64,000 nt of DNA from Massilia sp. IC2-278 (GCF_020708045.1 NZ_JAJFES010000006.1:248001-312000), one strand, 5' to 3'; positions 10,900 to 20,587 are shown, counted from the first letter of the stretch. Notes: a model not told the origin generated them from the letters alone. Program-made: numbers and translations.

Positions 10900-12020
10900 G
10901 GCGTGGCTCGATAAGGAAGTTCGATGGTGGCGTCGGTGCCCGCGGCGTGCAGCAGGGTCAGGCTGGCGCGCTCGCCGTAGCGGTGCCGCAGGCGCGCGCG
11001 GATGTTCGCCAGCGCCATGCCGGCGCCTTGTACAGCGGACGGCGCGCCGCCCCCGAGGCCGTCGTCGAGCACGCGGATGCGCAGGCGGCCATCGTCGACG
11101 GCGGCCACGATGCGCACTTCGCCGCCTTCGACCTTCGGCTCGAGGCCATGGCGGATCGCATTCTCCACCAGCGGCTGCAGCAGCAGCGGAGGCAGCAGCG
11201 CGGCGCGCGCATCCTGCCCCGCGTCGACCGCGAAACGCAGGCGCGGCCCCATGCGGATCTGCAGCAGGCGCAGGTAGTTCGCCGCCATGTCGAGTTCGGC
11301 GCCGAGCGTGGTTTCCTGGACCCGCAGCTGGCCCATGCCGGCGCGCAGGTGGTCGGAGAAGGCTTCGAGCATGGCGCGGGCGCGCGGCGGATCGGCCTCA
11401 AACAGGCTTTCGATGTTGGCCAGCGTGTTGAACAGGAAGTGGGGTTCGATCTGGGCCTGCAGCAGGCGCAGCTGGGCCTCGGCGGCCTGGGCCTGCATTG
11501 CCTGGCGTTGCAGGCGCCCGCGCCAGAAGAGGCCGGCCACGATGGCGAAAAAAGGCAGGAGCTGCAGCACGCGCAGCTGGCGCCGCAGCGTCGACGAGGC
11601 GAAGAACTCGGTAACCGGAAAGACCAGCGCCAGCAGCGCGCTGCCGAGCAGGTTGCCGAGCATCAGGCCGGCCAGCAGGAGCAGGCTGACGCATGCCGCC
11701 GCGCGCCAGTCGCGCACCGGCGACAGCCGCATCAGCATCGCTTCCGGCAGCACCCCTTCGGCCAGGCGCAGCACGGCCAGCATGCTCCAGGCGATTGCCA
11801 GGAACAGCAGCAGCATGCCAGACAGCAGGCGCTGCAGGAAGCCGGCGTCGGGCACGTTCATGGTGATCACGCCGGCCAGGCCGAGCAGGCAGAGCGCCGC
11901 CCAGGCCAGCAGCGCCAGCGCGGCGGCGATGAGGACGTCCGCCCACAGGTCGGCGGCGCGGCGCTTGCGCAGGGTCCAGAATACGCGCCAGGCCTGCGCG
12001 AGTGTAGACGAAAGGATCAT
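10896..12020 (-). CDS. LytS-type sensor histidine kinase
   Basis: Length 374 aa. The N-terminal half has four or so membrane segments (about residues 28-55, 65-90, 110-135, 155-167). The His_kinase domain follows, with phosphoacceptor H194 in QIEPHFLFNTL, the N box ENAIRHGLEP (N287) and a glycine-rich ATP lid near VQGAGMALANIRARL. It acts with the LytTR regulator encoded four bases overlapping downstream. It is divergent from the ECF41 sigma gene. The signal sensed is unknown. Confidence 0.92.
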   Translation of the reverse strand: MILSSTLAQAWRVFWTLRKRRAADLWADVLIAAALALLAWAALCLLGLAGVITMNVPDAGFLQRLLSGMLLLFLAIAWSMLAVLRLAEGVLPEAMLMRLSPVRDWRAAACVSLLLLAGLMLGNLLGSALLALVFPVTEFFASSTLRRQLRVLQLLPFFAIVAGLFWRGRLQRQAMQAQAAEAQLRLLQAQIEPHFLFNTLANIESLFEADPPRARAMLEAFSDHLRAGMGQLRVQETTLGAELDMAANYLRLLQIRMGPRLRFAVDAGQDARAALLPPLLLQPLVENAIRHGLEPKVEGGEVRIVAAVDDGRLRIRVLDDGLGGGAPSAVQGAGMALANIRARLRHRYGERASLTLLHAAGTDATIELPYRATP

Positions 12021-12098
12021 CTTTCTAGTCTACAACACAGGCGCACCGCTGCTGCAAGACAGGCGACGGATCGACAGCCGGGCCGACGAACGGCAAGC

Positions 12099-12125
12099 TG
12101 TCACAAACGCGCTGCACCGGCCGTC
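12099..12125 (+). promoter_or_regulatory. ECF41-type promoter upstream of the sigma gene (autoregulation)
   Basis: TGTCACA at 12099-12105 and CGTC at 12122-12125 with a 16-base spacer, 34 bases before the sigma factor ATG. Identity with the two CMD promoters suggests the sigma factor drives its own transcription. Confidence 0.75.
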
Positions 12126-12159
12126 TTGCATGGATCGTCAACCCCATCGAGAATGCAGC

Positions 12160-13044
12160 ATGACCCTCCCCTCTTCTCTTGCGCCGGCCGACAGTTTCGA
12201 TGCCGTGCGTCCACGCCTGTTCGCCATCGCCTACCGCATGCTCGGCACGCGCGCCGATGCCGAGGACGTGGTGCAGGATGCCTGGCTGCGCTGGAACGGC
12301 AGCGAGCGTGCGAACGTCGCCACACCCGAGGCCTGGCTGGTGACCGTAACGACTCGCCTGGCCATCGACCGCCTGCGCAGCCGCAAGCTGGAACGCGAAG
12401 CCTACGTCGGCTGGTGGCTGCCCGAGCCGCTCATCGAGGATGCACACACGCCGGAAGCGGCGGCCGAACTGGCCAGCGACGTGTCGGTGGCCTTCCTGTG
12501 GGTGCTGGAACGCCTGGCGCCCGAGGAGCGCGCCGCTTTCCTCCTGCGCCAGGTGTTCGATCAGGATTACCCGGACATCGCCGCCATGCTCGGCAAGTCG
12601 GAAGCGGCCTGCCGCCAGCTGGTGCACCGGGCCCAGGCGCGCGTAAAGCAGGAACAGCCGCGCTTCGACGTGCCGCAGGAGGCCCACCGCGCACTGCTGG
12701 CGCGCTTCATGCAGGCGGCCGGCGCGGGCGACCGCACGGCGATGAAGGCGCTGCTGGCCGACGACGTGCAGCTGGTGTCCGATGGCGGCGGCAAGGTCAA
12801 GTCCTTCCTGCGCGTGCTGGAAGGGGCCGGGCGCGTGGCCGGGGTCTACTGGTCGGTCGAGCATGCCTTCCCGGGACGCGTGGCCTACCGCGAGGCGCTG
12901 GTGAATGGCGAGCCGGGGCTGCTGCGCTATGTGGATGGGCGGATCGAGTCGGCGCAGTCCTTCATCGTGGACGCCGGGCGCATCGTGGCCGCCTTCGTGA
13001 TCCGCAATCCGGACAAGCTGGCGGGAGCGCCGCAGACGATTTAG
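12160..13044 (+). CDS. ECF41-type RNA polymerase sigma factor with SnoaL-like C-terminal extension
   Basis: Length 294 aa from the ATG at 12160; upstream frame extension overlaps the kinase gene and is discarded. Sigma region 2 (about 15-75; RLFAIAYRMLGTRADAEDVVQDAWL) and region 4 (about 105-160; LAPEERAAFLLRQVFDQDYPDIAAML) are clear. The roughly 120-residue C-terminal extension resembles the SnoaL fold. All three ECF41 marker motifs are seen: WLPEP (86-90), DGGGK (208-212) and NPDKL (283-287). In this group the extension replaces an anti-sigma factor, and the gene is usually next to a CMD-type enzyme, as here. Confidence 0.93.
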   Translation: MTLPSSLAPADSFDAVRPRLFAIAYRMLGTRADAEDVVQDAWLRWNGSERANVATPEAWLVTVTTRLAIDRLRSRKLEREAYVGWWLPEPLIEDAHTPEAAAELASDVSVAFLWVLERLAPEERAAFLLRQVFDQDYPDIAAMLGKSEAACRQLVHRAQARVKQEQPRFDVPQEAHRALLARFMQAAGAGDRTAMKALLADDVQLVSDGGGKVKSFLRVLEGAGRVAGVYWSVEHAFPGRVAYREALVNGEPGLLRYVDGRIESAQSFIVDAGRIVAAFVIRNPDKLAGAPQTI

Positions 13045-13046
13045 GC

Positions 13047-13073
13047 TGTCACAAACGGCAGCGCCGGGCCGTC
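13047..13073 (+). promoter_or_regulatory. ECF41-type promoter upstream of the second CMD gene
   Basis: TGTCACA at 13047-13053 and CGTC at 13070-13073 with a 16-base spacer. It begins three bases after the sigma gene stop codon and lies 54 bases before the ATG at 13128. Confidence 0.78.
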
Positions 13074-13127
13074 TTGGGGAGAAGGAGCGCGCACGGTGCG
13101 CCTCCCTTTCCTGAAAGGACCCATGCC

Positions 13128-13592
13128 ATGTCTCACGCTGCACGCATCGATTTCTACAAGCTGGCCCATCCGAACCTGCAGGCGATGATTGCGCTGTCGG
13201 CCAGCGTAAAAAAGAGTTCGCTCGGCCCGCGCCTGGTGGAGCTGGTCAACTTGCGGGTCTCGCAGATCAACGGCTGCGGGGTCTGCATCGACATGCACTG
13301 GCGCGACCTCGTCAAGCAGGAGGCCGATCCGCGCCACCTGAACGCGATCGCCGGCTGGCGCGAGGCGCCGTTCTTCAGCGCACGCGAACGGGCGGCGCTG
13401 CGCTGGGCGGAAGCGGTGAATGCGATTCCGGGGTCGGCACCGACAGACGAGGATTTTGCGGAACTGCGTGCGCAGTTCAGCGATAACGAGATCGCGGAAC
13501 TGGGCTATGCGATCGCGGTGATCCGGGGTTGGAATATGCTGAATGTCAGTTTGCGCAATCCGATTCCCGAAGTGCCGGCACCGGGGTTTTAA
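13128..13592 (+). CDS. Carboxymuconolactone decarboxylase (CMD/AhpD-like) family protein, ECF41 partner
   Basis: Length 154 aa. The ATG at 13128 follows a CTGAAAGGA ribosome binding site; the longer frame through the sigma gene is spurious. The core is NLRVSQINGCGVCIDMHWRDL with C50, C53 and H57, the AhpD-type redox triad. It is the classical genomic partner of ECF41 sigma factors and is probably transcribed from its own ECF41 promoter at 13047-13073. It is paralogous to 9669-10118. The physiological substrate of these enzymes is not established. Confidence 0.88.
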   Translation: MSHAARIDFYKLAHPNLQAMIALSASVKKSSLGPRLVELVNLRVSQINGCGVCIDMHWRDLVKQEADPRHLNAIAGWREAPFFSARERAALRWAEAVNAIPGSAPTDEDFAELRAQFSDNEIAELGYAIAVIRGWNMLNVSLRNPIPEVPAPGF

Positions 13593-13596
13593 GCGT

Positions 13597-13626
13597 GTAG
13601 ATGGACGGCAAAGCCGTCCACCCTAT
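13597..13626. repeat. GTAGGGTGG-type palindromic repeat, single unit (copy 2)
   Basis: A single palindrome with inner stem GGACGGC/GCCGTCC and a three-base loop. On the minus strand it starts ATAGGGTGG, one base off the consensus end. It lies between the convergent CMD gene and ftsZ and directly abuts the ftsZ terminator. Confidence 0.65.
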
Positions 13627-13666
13627 AAAAAAACGGGACCGGAGCGCAAGCCCCGGTCCCGTTTTT
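13627..13666 (-). terminator. Rho-independent terminator of ftsZ
   Basis: A 14-base A/T and GC stem: AAAAACGGGACCGG (13629-13642) with CCGGTCCCGTTTTT (13653-13666). The minus strand ends in a T run 26 bases past the ftsZ stop. It is symmetrical and can also serve the convergent CMD gene. Confidence 0.88.
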
Positions 13667-13692
13667 GGGTACGACCCCGATCGTTTAGCCGA

Positions 13693-14901
13693 TCAGTCGG
13701 CCTGCTTGCGCAGGAAAGCCGGAATGTCGTAGGTCTCGACGCCGTTGCGCTGCATCGCCTGCACCTGTTCCGATGCCTGCTCGCGGCGCCACACGGCCGG
13801 CTGCTTCATGCCGTCGTTGCCGCCGAGGTTGCCGGCGTGGCCAGCGTGGCCGGTGTTCAGGCCTGCCGGCAGGGTGCCAGCGCCCATCATCGGGGTGTTG
13901 TAGGTGCCGGTGCGCAGGACTTGCTGCGGCTGCTGGACCAGCTGCATCTTCTGCGCCTTGCCCAGGCCGGTCGCGACCACGGTCACGCGGATCTCGTCGC
14001 CCATCGCGTCGTCGTAGGCGATGCCTTGCGCGATCGATGCGTCGGGAGCGGCAAAGGCGCGCACGGCGGCCATGACTTCCTTGATTTCCTTACCCTTCAG
14101 GCCACGCGATGCGGTCACGTTGACCAGCACGCCCTTGGCGCCGGACAGGTCGATACCGTCGAGCAGCGGCGAAGCCACGGCCTGTTCGGCGGCGATGCGC
14201 GCGCGGTCCACGCCGGCGGCGGTGGCGGTGCCCATCATGGCCTTGCCCTGCTCGCTCATGATGGTCTTCACGTCGTTGAAGTCGACGTTGATGTGGCCCG
14301 GCACGTTGATGATCTCGGCGATACCGGCGACTGCGTTGTTCAGCACGTCGTCGGCATGCTTCATCCATTCCAGCATGGATTCGTCTTCGTAGATGTCTTC
14401 CAGCTTTTCGTTGAGGATGATGATCAGCGAGTCGACGTGCTTCGACAGTTCCTCGAGGCCGGCTTCGGCGACGTCCATGCACTTCTTGCCTTCGTACGAG
14501 AACGGCTTGGAGACCACGGCGACGGTCAGGGCGCCCATGGTCTTCGCGACTTCGGCCACGATCGGTGCGGCGCCGGTGCCGGTGCCGCCGCCCATGCCGG
14601 CGGCGATGAAGACCATGTGCGCGCCGCGCAGCGAATCCTCGATGCGCGAGCGGGTCTGCTCGGCCAGCTGGCGGCCGATTTCCGGACGCATGCCGGCGCC
14701 CAGGCCGGACTCGCCGATCTGGATGATGTTGTTCGCGCTCGATGCCGCAAGTGCCTGGGCATCGGTGTTCGCGGCGATGAACTCGACGCCCGAGACGCCT
14801 TTGTTGATCATGTGCTGCACCGCGTTGCCGCCTGCACCACCCACGCCGACGACCTTGATCACCGTTCCCAGTGCTGCGTTATCGACCATATCGAACTCCA
14901 T
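13693..14901 (-). CDS. ftsZ: Cell division protein FtsZ
   Basis: Length 402 aa from the ATG at 14901 (MEFDMVDNAALGTVIK), preceded by a GAGGAG ribosome binding site; the upstream in-frame MALGCC start is not typical. This is the tubulin-like GTPase of the cytokinetic ring. The GTP-binding signature GGGTGTG is at residues 104-110. The conserved C-terminal peptide YDIPAFLRKQAD, which binds FtsA and ZipA, is intact. It is the last gene of the dcw cluster, closed by a strong terminator. The 182-base gap from ftsA probably holds a dedicated promoter. Confidence 0.98.
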   Translation of the reverse strand: MEFDMVDNAALGTVIKVVGVGGAGGNAVQHMINKGVSGVEFIAANTDAQALAASSANNIIQIGESGLGAGMRPEIGRQLAEQTRSRIEDSLRGAHMVFIAAGMGGGTGTGAAPIVAEVAKTMGALTVAVVSKPFSYEGKKCMDVAEAGLEELSKHVDSLIIILNEKLEDIYEDESMLEWMKHADDVLNNAVAGIAEIINVPGHINVDFNDVKTIMSEQGKAMMGTATAAGVDRARIAAEQAVASPLLDGIDLSGAKGVLVNVTASRGLKGKEIKEVMAAVRAFAAPDASIAQGIAYDDAMGDEIRVTVVATGLGKAQKMQLVQQPQQVLRTGTYNTPMMGAGTLPAGLNTGHAGHAGNLGGNDGMKQPAVWRREQASEQVQAMQRNGVETYDIPAFLRKQAD

Positions 14902-15083
14902 GATGTGACTCCTCATCTTCAAATTGCAGCACCCAAGCGCCAAACCTCACAAGGTTATCAGGACTGGCCCATGGATACTGCTATGTATTGTAAAAATATG
15001 TGTGTTTGTATCGAATCAAAGACGCTTGTTGAGGCCGCCCATTGCTGCTCAGAAATCTACTTTGTAAACCGTTACAACTGCAT
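14902..15083 (-). promoter_or_regulatory. ftsA-ftsZ intergenic region, probable ftsZ promoter region
   Basis: At 182 bases this is the longest gap in an otherwise tightly packed cluster, and it is more AT-rich than the genes around it. An extra promoter raising ftsZ expression is likely by analogy with other dcw clusters. No specific box is claimed. Confidence 0.4.
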
Positions 15084-16316
15084 TCAGAAATTCCCCAGGA
15101 ACCATTCCTTCATGCGCTGCCAGACCGCCTTCACCGAACCATCCTGGCGCGTCACGATATGGCCTCGCAGGTACTGCTTTTTCGCTTCCAACAGCAATCC
15201 CAAAACGGTCGCGTAGCGCGGGCTGCGCACCACGTCGGCCAGCTGGCCGCGGTAGTCCGGCGTGCCGAGGCGGGTCGGCTTCAGGAACATGTCCTCGGCC
15301 ATCTCGATCATCCCCGGCATCATCGCGGTGCCGCCGGTGAGCACGATGCCCGACGAGAGCACGCCCTCGTAGCCGGACTCGCGCACCACCTGGTGCACCA
15401 TCGCGAACAGTTCTTCCACGCGCGGCTCGATCACGGCCGCCAGCGCCTGGCGCGAGAGCGCGCGCGGACCGCGGTCGCCCAGGCCCGGCACTTCCAGGGT
15501 CTCGCCCGGATCGGCCAGCACCTGCTTGGCCACGCCGTAGCGCAGCTTGATTTCCTCGGCTTCGCCGGTCGGCGTGCGCAGCGCCATCGCGATGTCGCTG
15601 GTGATCTGGTCGCCGGCGATCGGGATCACGGCGGTGTGGCGGATCGCGCCGTCGGAAAAGACCGCGATGTCGGTGGTGCCGCCGCCGATGTCGATCAGGA
15701 CCACGCCGAGTTCCTTCTCGTCGCCCGTCAGCACGGCGTCGGCCGAAGCCATCGGCTGCAGGATCAGGTCCGACACTTCCAGGCCGCAGCGGCGCACGCA
15801 CTTGACGATGTTCTGCACTGCCGACACCGCGCCGGTGACGATATGCACGCGCACTTCCAGGCGGATGCCGCTCATGCCGATCGGCTCGCGCACGTCTTCC
15901 TGGTTGTCGACGATGAACTCCTGCGGCACCGTGTGCAGCAGCTGCTGGTCGGTCGGGATGTTGACCGCCTTGGCGGTCTCGATCACGCGCGCGACGTCGG
16001 TGGCGGTGACTTCCTTGTCCTTGATCGCGACCATGCCGCTCGAGTTGAACGAGCGGATATGGCTGCCCGCGATGCCGGCGTAGACATTGCGGATCTTGCA
16101 GTCGGCCATCAGCTCGGCTTCCTCGAGCGCGCGCTGGATCGATTCGACGGTGGCCTCGATGTTGACCACGACGCCCTTCTTCAATCCCTTCGACTCGTGC
16201 TGACCGAGGCCGATGACCTCGTGGCGTCCGTCGGACATCACCTCGGCCACGACGGCCACCACCTTCGAGGTGCCGATGTCGAGGCCGACGATCAGGTTTT
16301 TCGCGTCTTTTGTCAT
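15084..16316 (-). CDS. ftsA: Cell division protein FtsA
   Basis: Length 410 aa. This is the actin-like ATPase that tethers FtsZ to the inner membrane and recruits later division proteins. The start MTKDAKNLIVGLDIGTSKVVAVVAEV carries the phosphate 1 loop. GVVLIDIGGGTTDIAVF is phosphate 2, and GIVLTGGTAMMPGM is the adenosine motif. The C-terminus ends in a short basic and hydrophobic helix (VWQRMKEWFLGNF), the membrane anchor. It lies 12 bases downstream of ftsQ. Confidence 0.98.
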   Translation of the reverse strand: MTKDAKNLIVGLDIGTSKVVAVVAEVMSDGRHEVIGLGQHESKGLKKGVVVNIEATVESIQRALEEAELMADCKIRNVYAGIAGSHIRSFNSSGMVAIKDKEVTATDVARVIETAKAVNIPTDQQLLHTVPQEFIVDNQEDVREPIGMSGIRLEVRVHIVTGAVSAVQNIVKCVRRCGLEVSDLILQPMASADAVLTGDEKELGVVLIDIGGGTTDIAVFSDGAIRHTAVIPIAGDQITSDIAMALRTPTGEAEEIKLRYGVAKQVLADPGETLEVPGLGDRGPRALSRQALAAVIEPRVEELFAMVHQVVRESGYEGVLSSGIVLTGGTAMMPGMIEMAEDMFLKPTRLGTPDYRGQLADVVRSPRYATVLGLLLEAKKQYLRGHIVTRQDGSVKAVWQRMKEWFLGNF

Positions 16317-16328
16317 TGCTCGCCTGCT

Positions 16329-17147
16329 TTAGATATGCTTGGTTGTTTTGTTGGTTGTTTTTTTCTTCACCGTCGGCTTCACCGGCTTCGTTGCATCCGC
16401 AGGCACGGTAAGTGCCGCCGACGACAAGGCCAGGCCGTTCGGGTAACGCATGTCGATCGTGTCGATCCGGCCTTCCTGCAGCCGGGCGACCAGCTGCGGG
16501 TAGACCCCGACCAGGCGCGACACGCGCGCCTTGACGGAATTCTTGTCCTGCTCGCGGCCGAGCTCCACGCTCATGCCGTTGTCCAGCTTCACGGTCCAGG
16601 CATAGCGCGAGGACAGCGCGAGTTCCTGCGGCACCAGCTTCACCGGCGCGAACCAGGCGCGCAGTTCGGCAAAGCGCGCCAGCACTTCCTTCTCGCTACC
16701 GGCCGGACCGCTGAACGCCGGCAGCTCGTGGTCGTCGTCGGCCTCGGCCAGGTTGGCGGTGAAGACGTCGCCTTTCACCGACAGCAGCCGCCCTTCGCCC
16801 CAGGTGCCGAGGGCCTCGTGTTCCTCGACCTCGACGATCAGTTGGTTCGGCCACTCGCGCCGCACGGTGGCGCGCCGCACCCAGGGCACGGCCTCGAAGG
16901 TCGTGCGCACCTGGTCCAGGTCCGTGGTGAAGAAATTCCCGCGAATCTTGCCCAATACGCTGTTCCGCACCGTGAGCTCGTTCACGTGGCGCAGGCCGAT
17001 GCCGTACAGGCTCTCGATCTTCACCGCGCGCAGCGTGAACATCGGCCGCTGGCTCAGCCACCACACGCCACTTGCCACACCGGCGAGCAGCGTCGCCGCC
17101 AGCAGCGTGCTGGCGGTGGCGTTCAGGGCGCGTACGTCATGCCACAT
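16329..17147 (-). CDS. ftsQ: Cell division protein FtsQ
   Basis: Length 272 aa. A short cytoplasmic N-terminus is followed by one membrane segment (residues about 12-30, LLAATLLAGVASGVWWL), a POTRA domain (FTLRAVKIESLYGIGLRHVNELTV) and the beta domain. It is a bitopic component of the divisome FtsQLB complex in the periplasm. The C-terminal tail is unusually rich in lysine and threonine (KKKTTNKTTKHI). It starts four bases after the ddl stop codon, so it is co-transcribed. Confidence 0.95.
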   Translation of the reverse strand: MWHDVRALNATASTLLAATLLAGVASGVWWLSQRPMFTLRAVKIESLYGIGLRHVNELTVRNSVLGKIRGNFFTTDLDQVRTTFEAVPWVRRATVRREWPNQLIVEVEEHEALGTWGEGRLLSVKGDVFTANLAEADDDHELPAFSGPAGSEKEVLARFAELRAWFAPVKLVPQELALSSRYAWTVKLDNGMSVELGREQDKNSVKARVSRLVGVYPQLVARLQEGRIDTIDMRYPNGLALSSAALTVPADATKPVKPTVKKKTTNKTTKHI

Positions 17148-17151
17148 CTTC

Positions 17152-18111
17152 TTAGCCTTGTGCCTTCACCATCTTGCAGCGCGCCGAACGCAGGATCTCG
17201 ACGCACAGCGCTTCGTAGTCGATGCCCACCGCACGCGCCGCCATCGGCACCAGCGAGTGCCCGGTCATGCCCGGCGAGGTATTGACTTCTAACAGGAACG
17301 GACGCATGTCGCTCTCGCGCACCAGCACGTCGACCCGGCCCCAGCCTTCGCAGCCCAGCGCGCGGTAGGCGTTCACGGCGTGCTTCTGGATTTCCGCGGT
17401 CAGTTCAGCCGGCAAATCGGCCGGGCAGTGGTACTGGGTATCGTCGGTAAAGTACTTGTTCTGGTAGTCGTAGTTGCCGGCCGGGGCCACGATCTCGACG
17501 ATCGGCAGCGCGCGCGCATCCTTGCCCGAGCCGAGCACGGCGACCGTGAACTCGCGGCCGGTGACGAATTCCTCGGCCAGGATGACTTCGTCGAAGCCGG
17601 CTGCCAGGCTGACTGCGGCTTCGAATTCCTCGGCCTGTTCCACCTTGGTGATGCCGATGGTCGAGCCTTCGAGTGGCGGCTTGACGATGAGCGGCAGGCC
17701 GAGTTCGGCCACGACGGCATCGAGGTCGTCGCCCGGCGTCACGGTGGCGTAGCGCGGGGTCGGGATGCCCTTCGACAGCCAGATGATCTTGGTGGTGATC
17801 TTGTCCATGCCGACGCTCGACGCCATGACGCCGCTGCCGGTGTAGGGAATGCCGAGCTGCTCGAGGGCGCCCTGCAGGCTGCCGTCTTCGCCGTAGCGGC
17901 CGTGCAGCGCGATGAAGACGCAGTCGAATTTCTCTGCCGCGAGTTCGGCCAGCGAACGTTCGGCCGGGTCGAAGGCGTGGGCGTCGATGCCGCGGCTCTT
18001 GAGCGCCTGCAGTACGCCGGTGCCGGACATGATCGATACGTCGCGCTCGGCGGAGCGGCCGCCCATCAGGACGCCGACCTTGCCGAAGTTGGTGAGGATA
18101 GGTGCGCTCAC
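17152..18111 (-). CDS. ddl: D-alanine--D-alanine ligase
   Basis: Length 319 aa, ATP-grasp fold. It makes D-Ala-D-Ala for MurF in the cytoplasm. Visible motifs are [17 protein letters not shown] near the start, [42 protein letters not shown], and the metal-binding end [18 protein letters not shown]. Its start overlaps the murC stop by four bases. Confidence 0.97.
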   Translation of the reverse strand: MSAPILTNFGKVGVLMGGRSAERDVSIMSGTGVLQALKSRGIDAHAFDPAERSLAELAAEKFDCVFIALHGRYGEDGSLQGALEQLGIPYTGSGVMASSVGMDKITTKIIWLSKGIPTPRYATVTPGDDLDAVVAELGLPLIVKPPLEGSTIGITKVEQAEEFEAAVSLAAGFDEVILAEEFVTGREFTVAVLGSGKDARALPIVEIVAPAGNYDYQNKYFTDDTQYHCPADLPAELTAEIQKHAVNAYRALGCEGWGRVDVLVRESDMRPFLLEVNTSPGMTGHSLVPMAARAVGIDYEALCVEILRSARCKMVKAQG

Positions 18112-19505
18112 GATGCAACCTTTTGGGAAGAAGTTAACAAATGCGGAACGCCGCTGATCGAGCCCGCGCCCATGGTCAGCACGACGTCGCCGTCACGCAC
18201 CGCCTGGCGGATCGCGTCGGGCATCCCGGCGATCGTTTCCACGAAAATCGGTTCGGTCTTGCCGCCGGTGCGCAGTGCGCGCGCCAGGGCCCGGCCATCG
18301 GCCGCGACGATCGGCGCCTCGCCGGCCGGGTAGACTTCGGCCAGCAGCAGCACGTCCGGCGTCGACAGGACCTTGACGAAGTCCTCGAACAAATCGCGCG
18401 TGCGGCTGTAGCGGTGCGGCTGGAAGGCCAGCACCAGGCGCCGGCCCGGGTAGGCGGCGCGCGCGGCGGCCAGCGTGACTTCGGTTTCCACCGGGTGGTG
18501 GCCGAAGTCGTCGACCAGGGTGAAGCTGCCGCCGCCCTCGATCGCGACTTCACCGTAGCGGGTGAAGCGGCGGCCGACGCCGCGGAACTCCAGCAGGCCC
18601 TGGGCGGTGGCGTCGTCGTCGATGCCGATTTCGCGCGCGATGGCGATTGCCGAGCAGGCGTTCAGCACGTTGTGCATGCCGGGCTGGTTCAGTACGAATT
18701 TCGTGTCCGGATAGCCTTCCTGGCGCACGGTGAAATGCATGTGCACGCCGTCGGCATAGGCGTCCAGCGCGCGCACCTGTGCGTCCTCCGAGAAGCCGTA
18801 GGTGGTCACCGGTTTCGTTACCTGCGGCAGGATGGCGCGCACGTGGCGGTCGTCGATGCACAGCATCGCGCGGCCGTAGAACGGCAGGCGGTGGGTGAAA
18901 TTGACGAACGCGCCCTTCAATTTCTCGAAGTCGTGCTCGTAGGTTTCCATGTGGTCGGCGTCGATGTTGGTGATCACCTCGATCATCGGCGACAGGTTCA
19001 GGAACGAGGCGTCCGACTCGTCGGCTTCGGCCACGATGTAGTCGCCGGTGCCTAGCTTCGCATTCGCGCCGGCGGCGGTCAGGCGCCCGCCGATCACAAA
19101 AGTCGGGTCCAGGCCGCCCTGGGCCAGCACGGACGCGACCAGGCTGGTGGTGGTGGTCTTGCCGTGGGTGCCGGCAATCGCGATGCCGCGCTTCAGGCGC
19201 ATTAGTTCGCCCAGCATGATCGCGCGCGGCACCACGGGAATCTGTGCGGCGCGCGCGGCCATCACTTCCGGGTTGGCTTCGTTGACGGCGGTCGAGGTCA
19301 CGACCGCGTCGGCACCAGCCATGTTCTCGGCGGCGTGGCCGAGATACACACGCGCGCCCAGGTCTTTCAGCCGTTGCGCGGCCGGGTTATTCGACAGGTC
19401 CGAACCCGACACCTTGTAGCCGAGGTTGAGCAGCACCTCGGCGATGCCGCTCATACCGCTGCCGCCGATGCCTACGAAGTGGATGTGCTTGATCTTGTGC
19501 TTCAT
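18108..19505 (-). CDS. murC: UDP-N-acetylmuramate--L-alanine ligase MurC
   Basis: Length 465 aa. It is the first Mur ligase, adding L-Ala to UDP-MurNAc. The Rossmann start [19 protein letters not shown] and the ATP loop GTHGKTTT (residues 112-119) are present. The Mur ligase domain [11 protein letters not shown] and the C-terminal [11 protein letters not shown] are typical of MurC. It starts one base overlapping the murG stop and overlaps ddl by four bases. Confidence 0.98.
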   Translation of the reverse strand: MKHKIKHIHFVGIGGSGMSGIAEVLLNLGYKVSGSDLSNNPAAQRLKDLGARVYLGHAAENMAGADAVVTSTAVNEANPEVMAARAAQIPVVPRAIMLGELMRLKRGIAIAGTHGKTTTTSLVASVLAQGGLDPTFVIGGRLTAAGANAKLGTGDYIVAEADESDASFLNLSPMIEVITNIDADHMETYEHDFEKLKGAFVNFTHRLPFYGRAMLCIDDRHVRAILPQVTKPVTTYGFSEDAQVRALDAYADGVHMHFTVRQEGYPDTKFVLNQPGMHNVLNACSAIAIAREIGIDDDATAQGLLEFRGVGRRFTRYGEVAIEGGGSFTLVDDFGHHPVETEVTLAAARAAYPGRRLVLAFQPHRYSRTRDLFEDFVKVLSTPDVLLLAEVYPAGEAPIVAADGRALARALRTGGKTEPIFVETIAGMPDAIRQAVRDGDVVLTMGAGSISGVPHLLTSSQKVAS

Positions 19506-20587
19506 TATTTCTTGTTGTTGGCGAGTTGTTCGAGTACGTTGGCGATCGCTTCATTCGCGTCGCGCTTGCCCACTTTTTGCGCCGCCTCGGCCATCGCCAG
19601 GCATTGCGCACGCGTGGTGTTCATCAGGAGTTGCGCCACGCGCTCGGCGGACAGCTCGCCCTGCGGCAGGTGGATCGCCGCCTGCTGTTTGTCCATCCAC
19701 ACCGCGTTGTCGCGCTGGTGGCTGGTGGTCGATGCCACGAAGGGCACCAGCACGCTGGCGACGCCGGCGGCGGTCAGTTCCGACACGGTGATCGCACCGG
19801 CGCGGCAGATCACGAGATCGGCTTCGGCATAGGCGGCGGCCATGTTGTCGATGAAGTCGACCACGTTCGCCTGCACTTCCGCTGCCGCATAGGCTGCACG
19901 CAAGGCGTCGATGTTCTTCTTGCCCGACTGGTGGGTGACGATCGGGCGCACGTTCGCATCGATGCGCGCCAGTGCGGCCGGCACGCTGTCGTTCAGGACT
20001 TTCGCGCCCAGGCTGCCGCCGACCACCAGCACGCGCAGCGGGCCGGTACGGCCGGCGAAGCGTGCGGCCGGCGCCGGCAGATCGAGGATGGCCTGGCGCA
20101 CCGGGTTGCCGGTGACGACCGCCTTATTCGCGGCGCCGCCGAAGTCGGCCGGGAAGCCGAACAACACGCGGCTCGCCAGCGGCGCCAGGGTCTTGTTCGA
20201 CAGCAGCAGCGCGGCGTCGGCATTCACCAGGGCCAGCGGAATGCCGCGCGTGCGCGCCATCATCCCGCCCGGCACGGTCACGTAGCCGCCCATGCCCAGC
20301 ACCACGTCGGGCTTGCGGCGGCCGAGCAGATTCAGGCAGGTGGCAAAGCTGGCCGCCATCTTGAAGGCGCCCTTCACGGTATGGCCGAGGCCCTTGCCGC
20401 GCAGGCCGGCGAAGTCGATGCTGTCCATCTCGATGCCCTGCTTCGGCACGAACTCGCGCTCCATGCCGTGGGCGGTGCCCAGCCAGGTGACGGTCCAGCC
20501 GCGCGCGCGCATGGTCTGGGCAATCGCGATGCCGGGGAAGATGTGGCCGCCGGTGCCGGCGGCCATGATCATGAGTTTCTTGGTCAT
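19505..20587 (-). CDS. murG: Undecaprenyl-diphospho-muramoylpentapeptide beta-N-acetylglucosaminyltransferase MurG
   Basis: Length 360 aa, GT-B fold. It transfers GlcNAc to lipid I, making lipid II on the inner leaflet. The N-terminal [13 protein letters not shown] loop and the C-terminal donor site [23 protein letters not shown] are present. Its start overlaps ftsW by four bases. Confidence 0.97.
   Translation of the reverse strand: MTKKLMIMAAGTGGHIFPGIAIAQTMRARGWTVTWLGTAHGMEREFVPKQGIEMDSIDFAGLRGKGLGHTVKGAFKMAASFATCLNLLGRRKPDVVLGMGGYVTVPGGMMARTRGIPLALVNADAALLLSNKTLAPLASRVLFGFPADFGGAANKAVVTGNPVRQAILDLPAPAARFAGRTGPLRVLVVGGSLGAKVLNDSVPAALARIDANVRPIVTHQSGKKNIDALRAAYAAAEVQANVVDFIDNMAAAYAEADLVICRAGAITVSELTAAGVASVLVPFVASTTSHQRDNAVWMDKQQAAIHLPQGELSAERVAQLLMNTTRAQCLAMAEAAQKVGKRDANEAIANVLEQLANNKK

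Noticed and set aside
11287..12159. N-terminal extension of the ECF41 sigma frame
   Set aside because: It overlaps the kinase gene antisense; the sigma domain begins right after the ATG at 12160 and the ECF41 promoter lies inside the extension.
10947..13592. An 881-codon plus-strand frame ending in the second CMD gene
   Set aside because: Only its last 155 codons, from the ATG at 13128 with a ribosome binding site, encode a recognisable protein; the rest is antisense or out of frame to the kinase and sigma genes.
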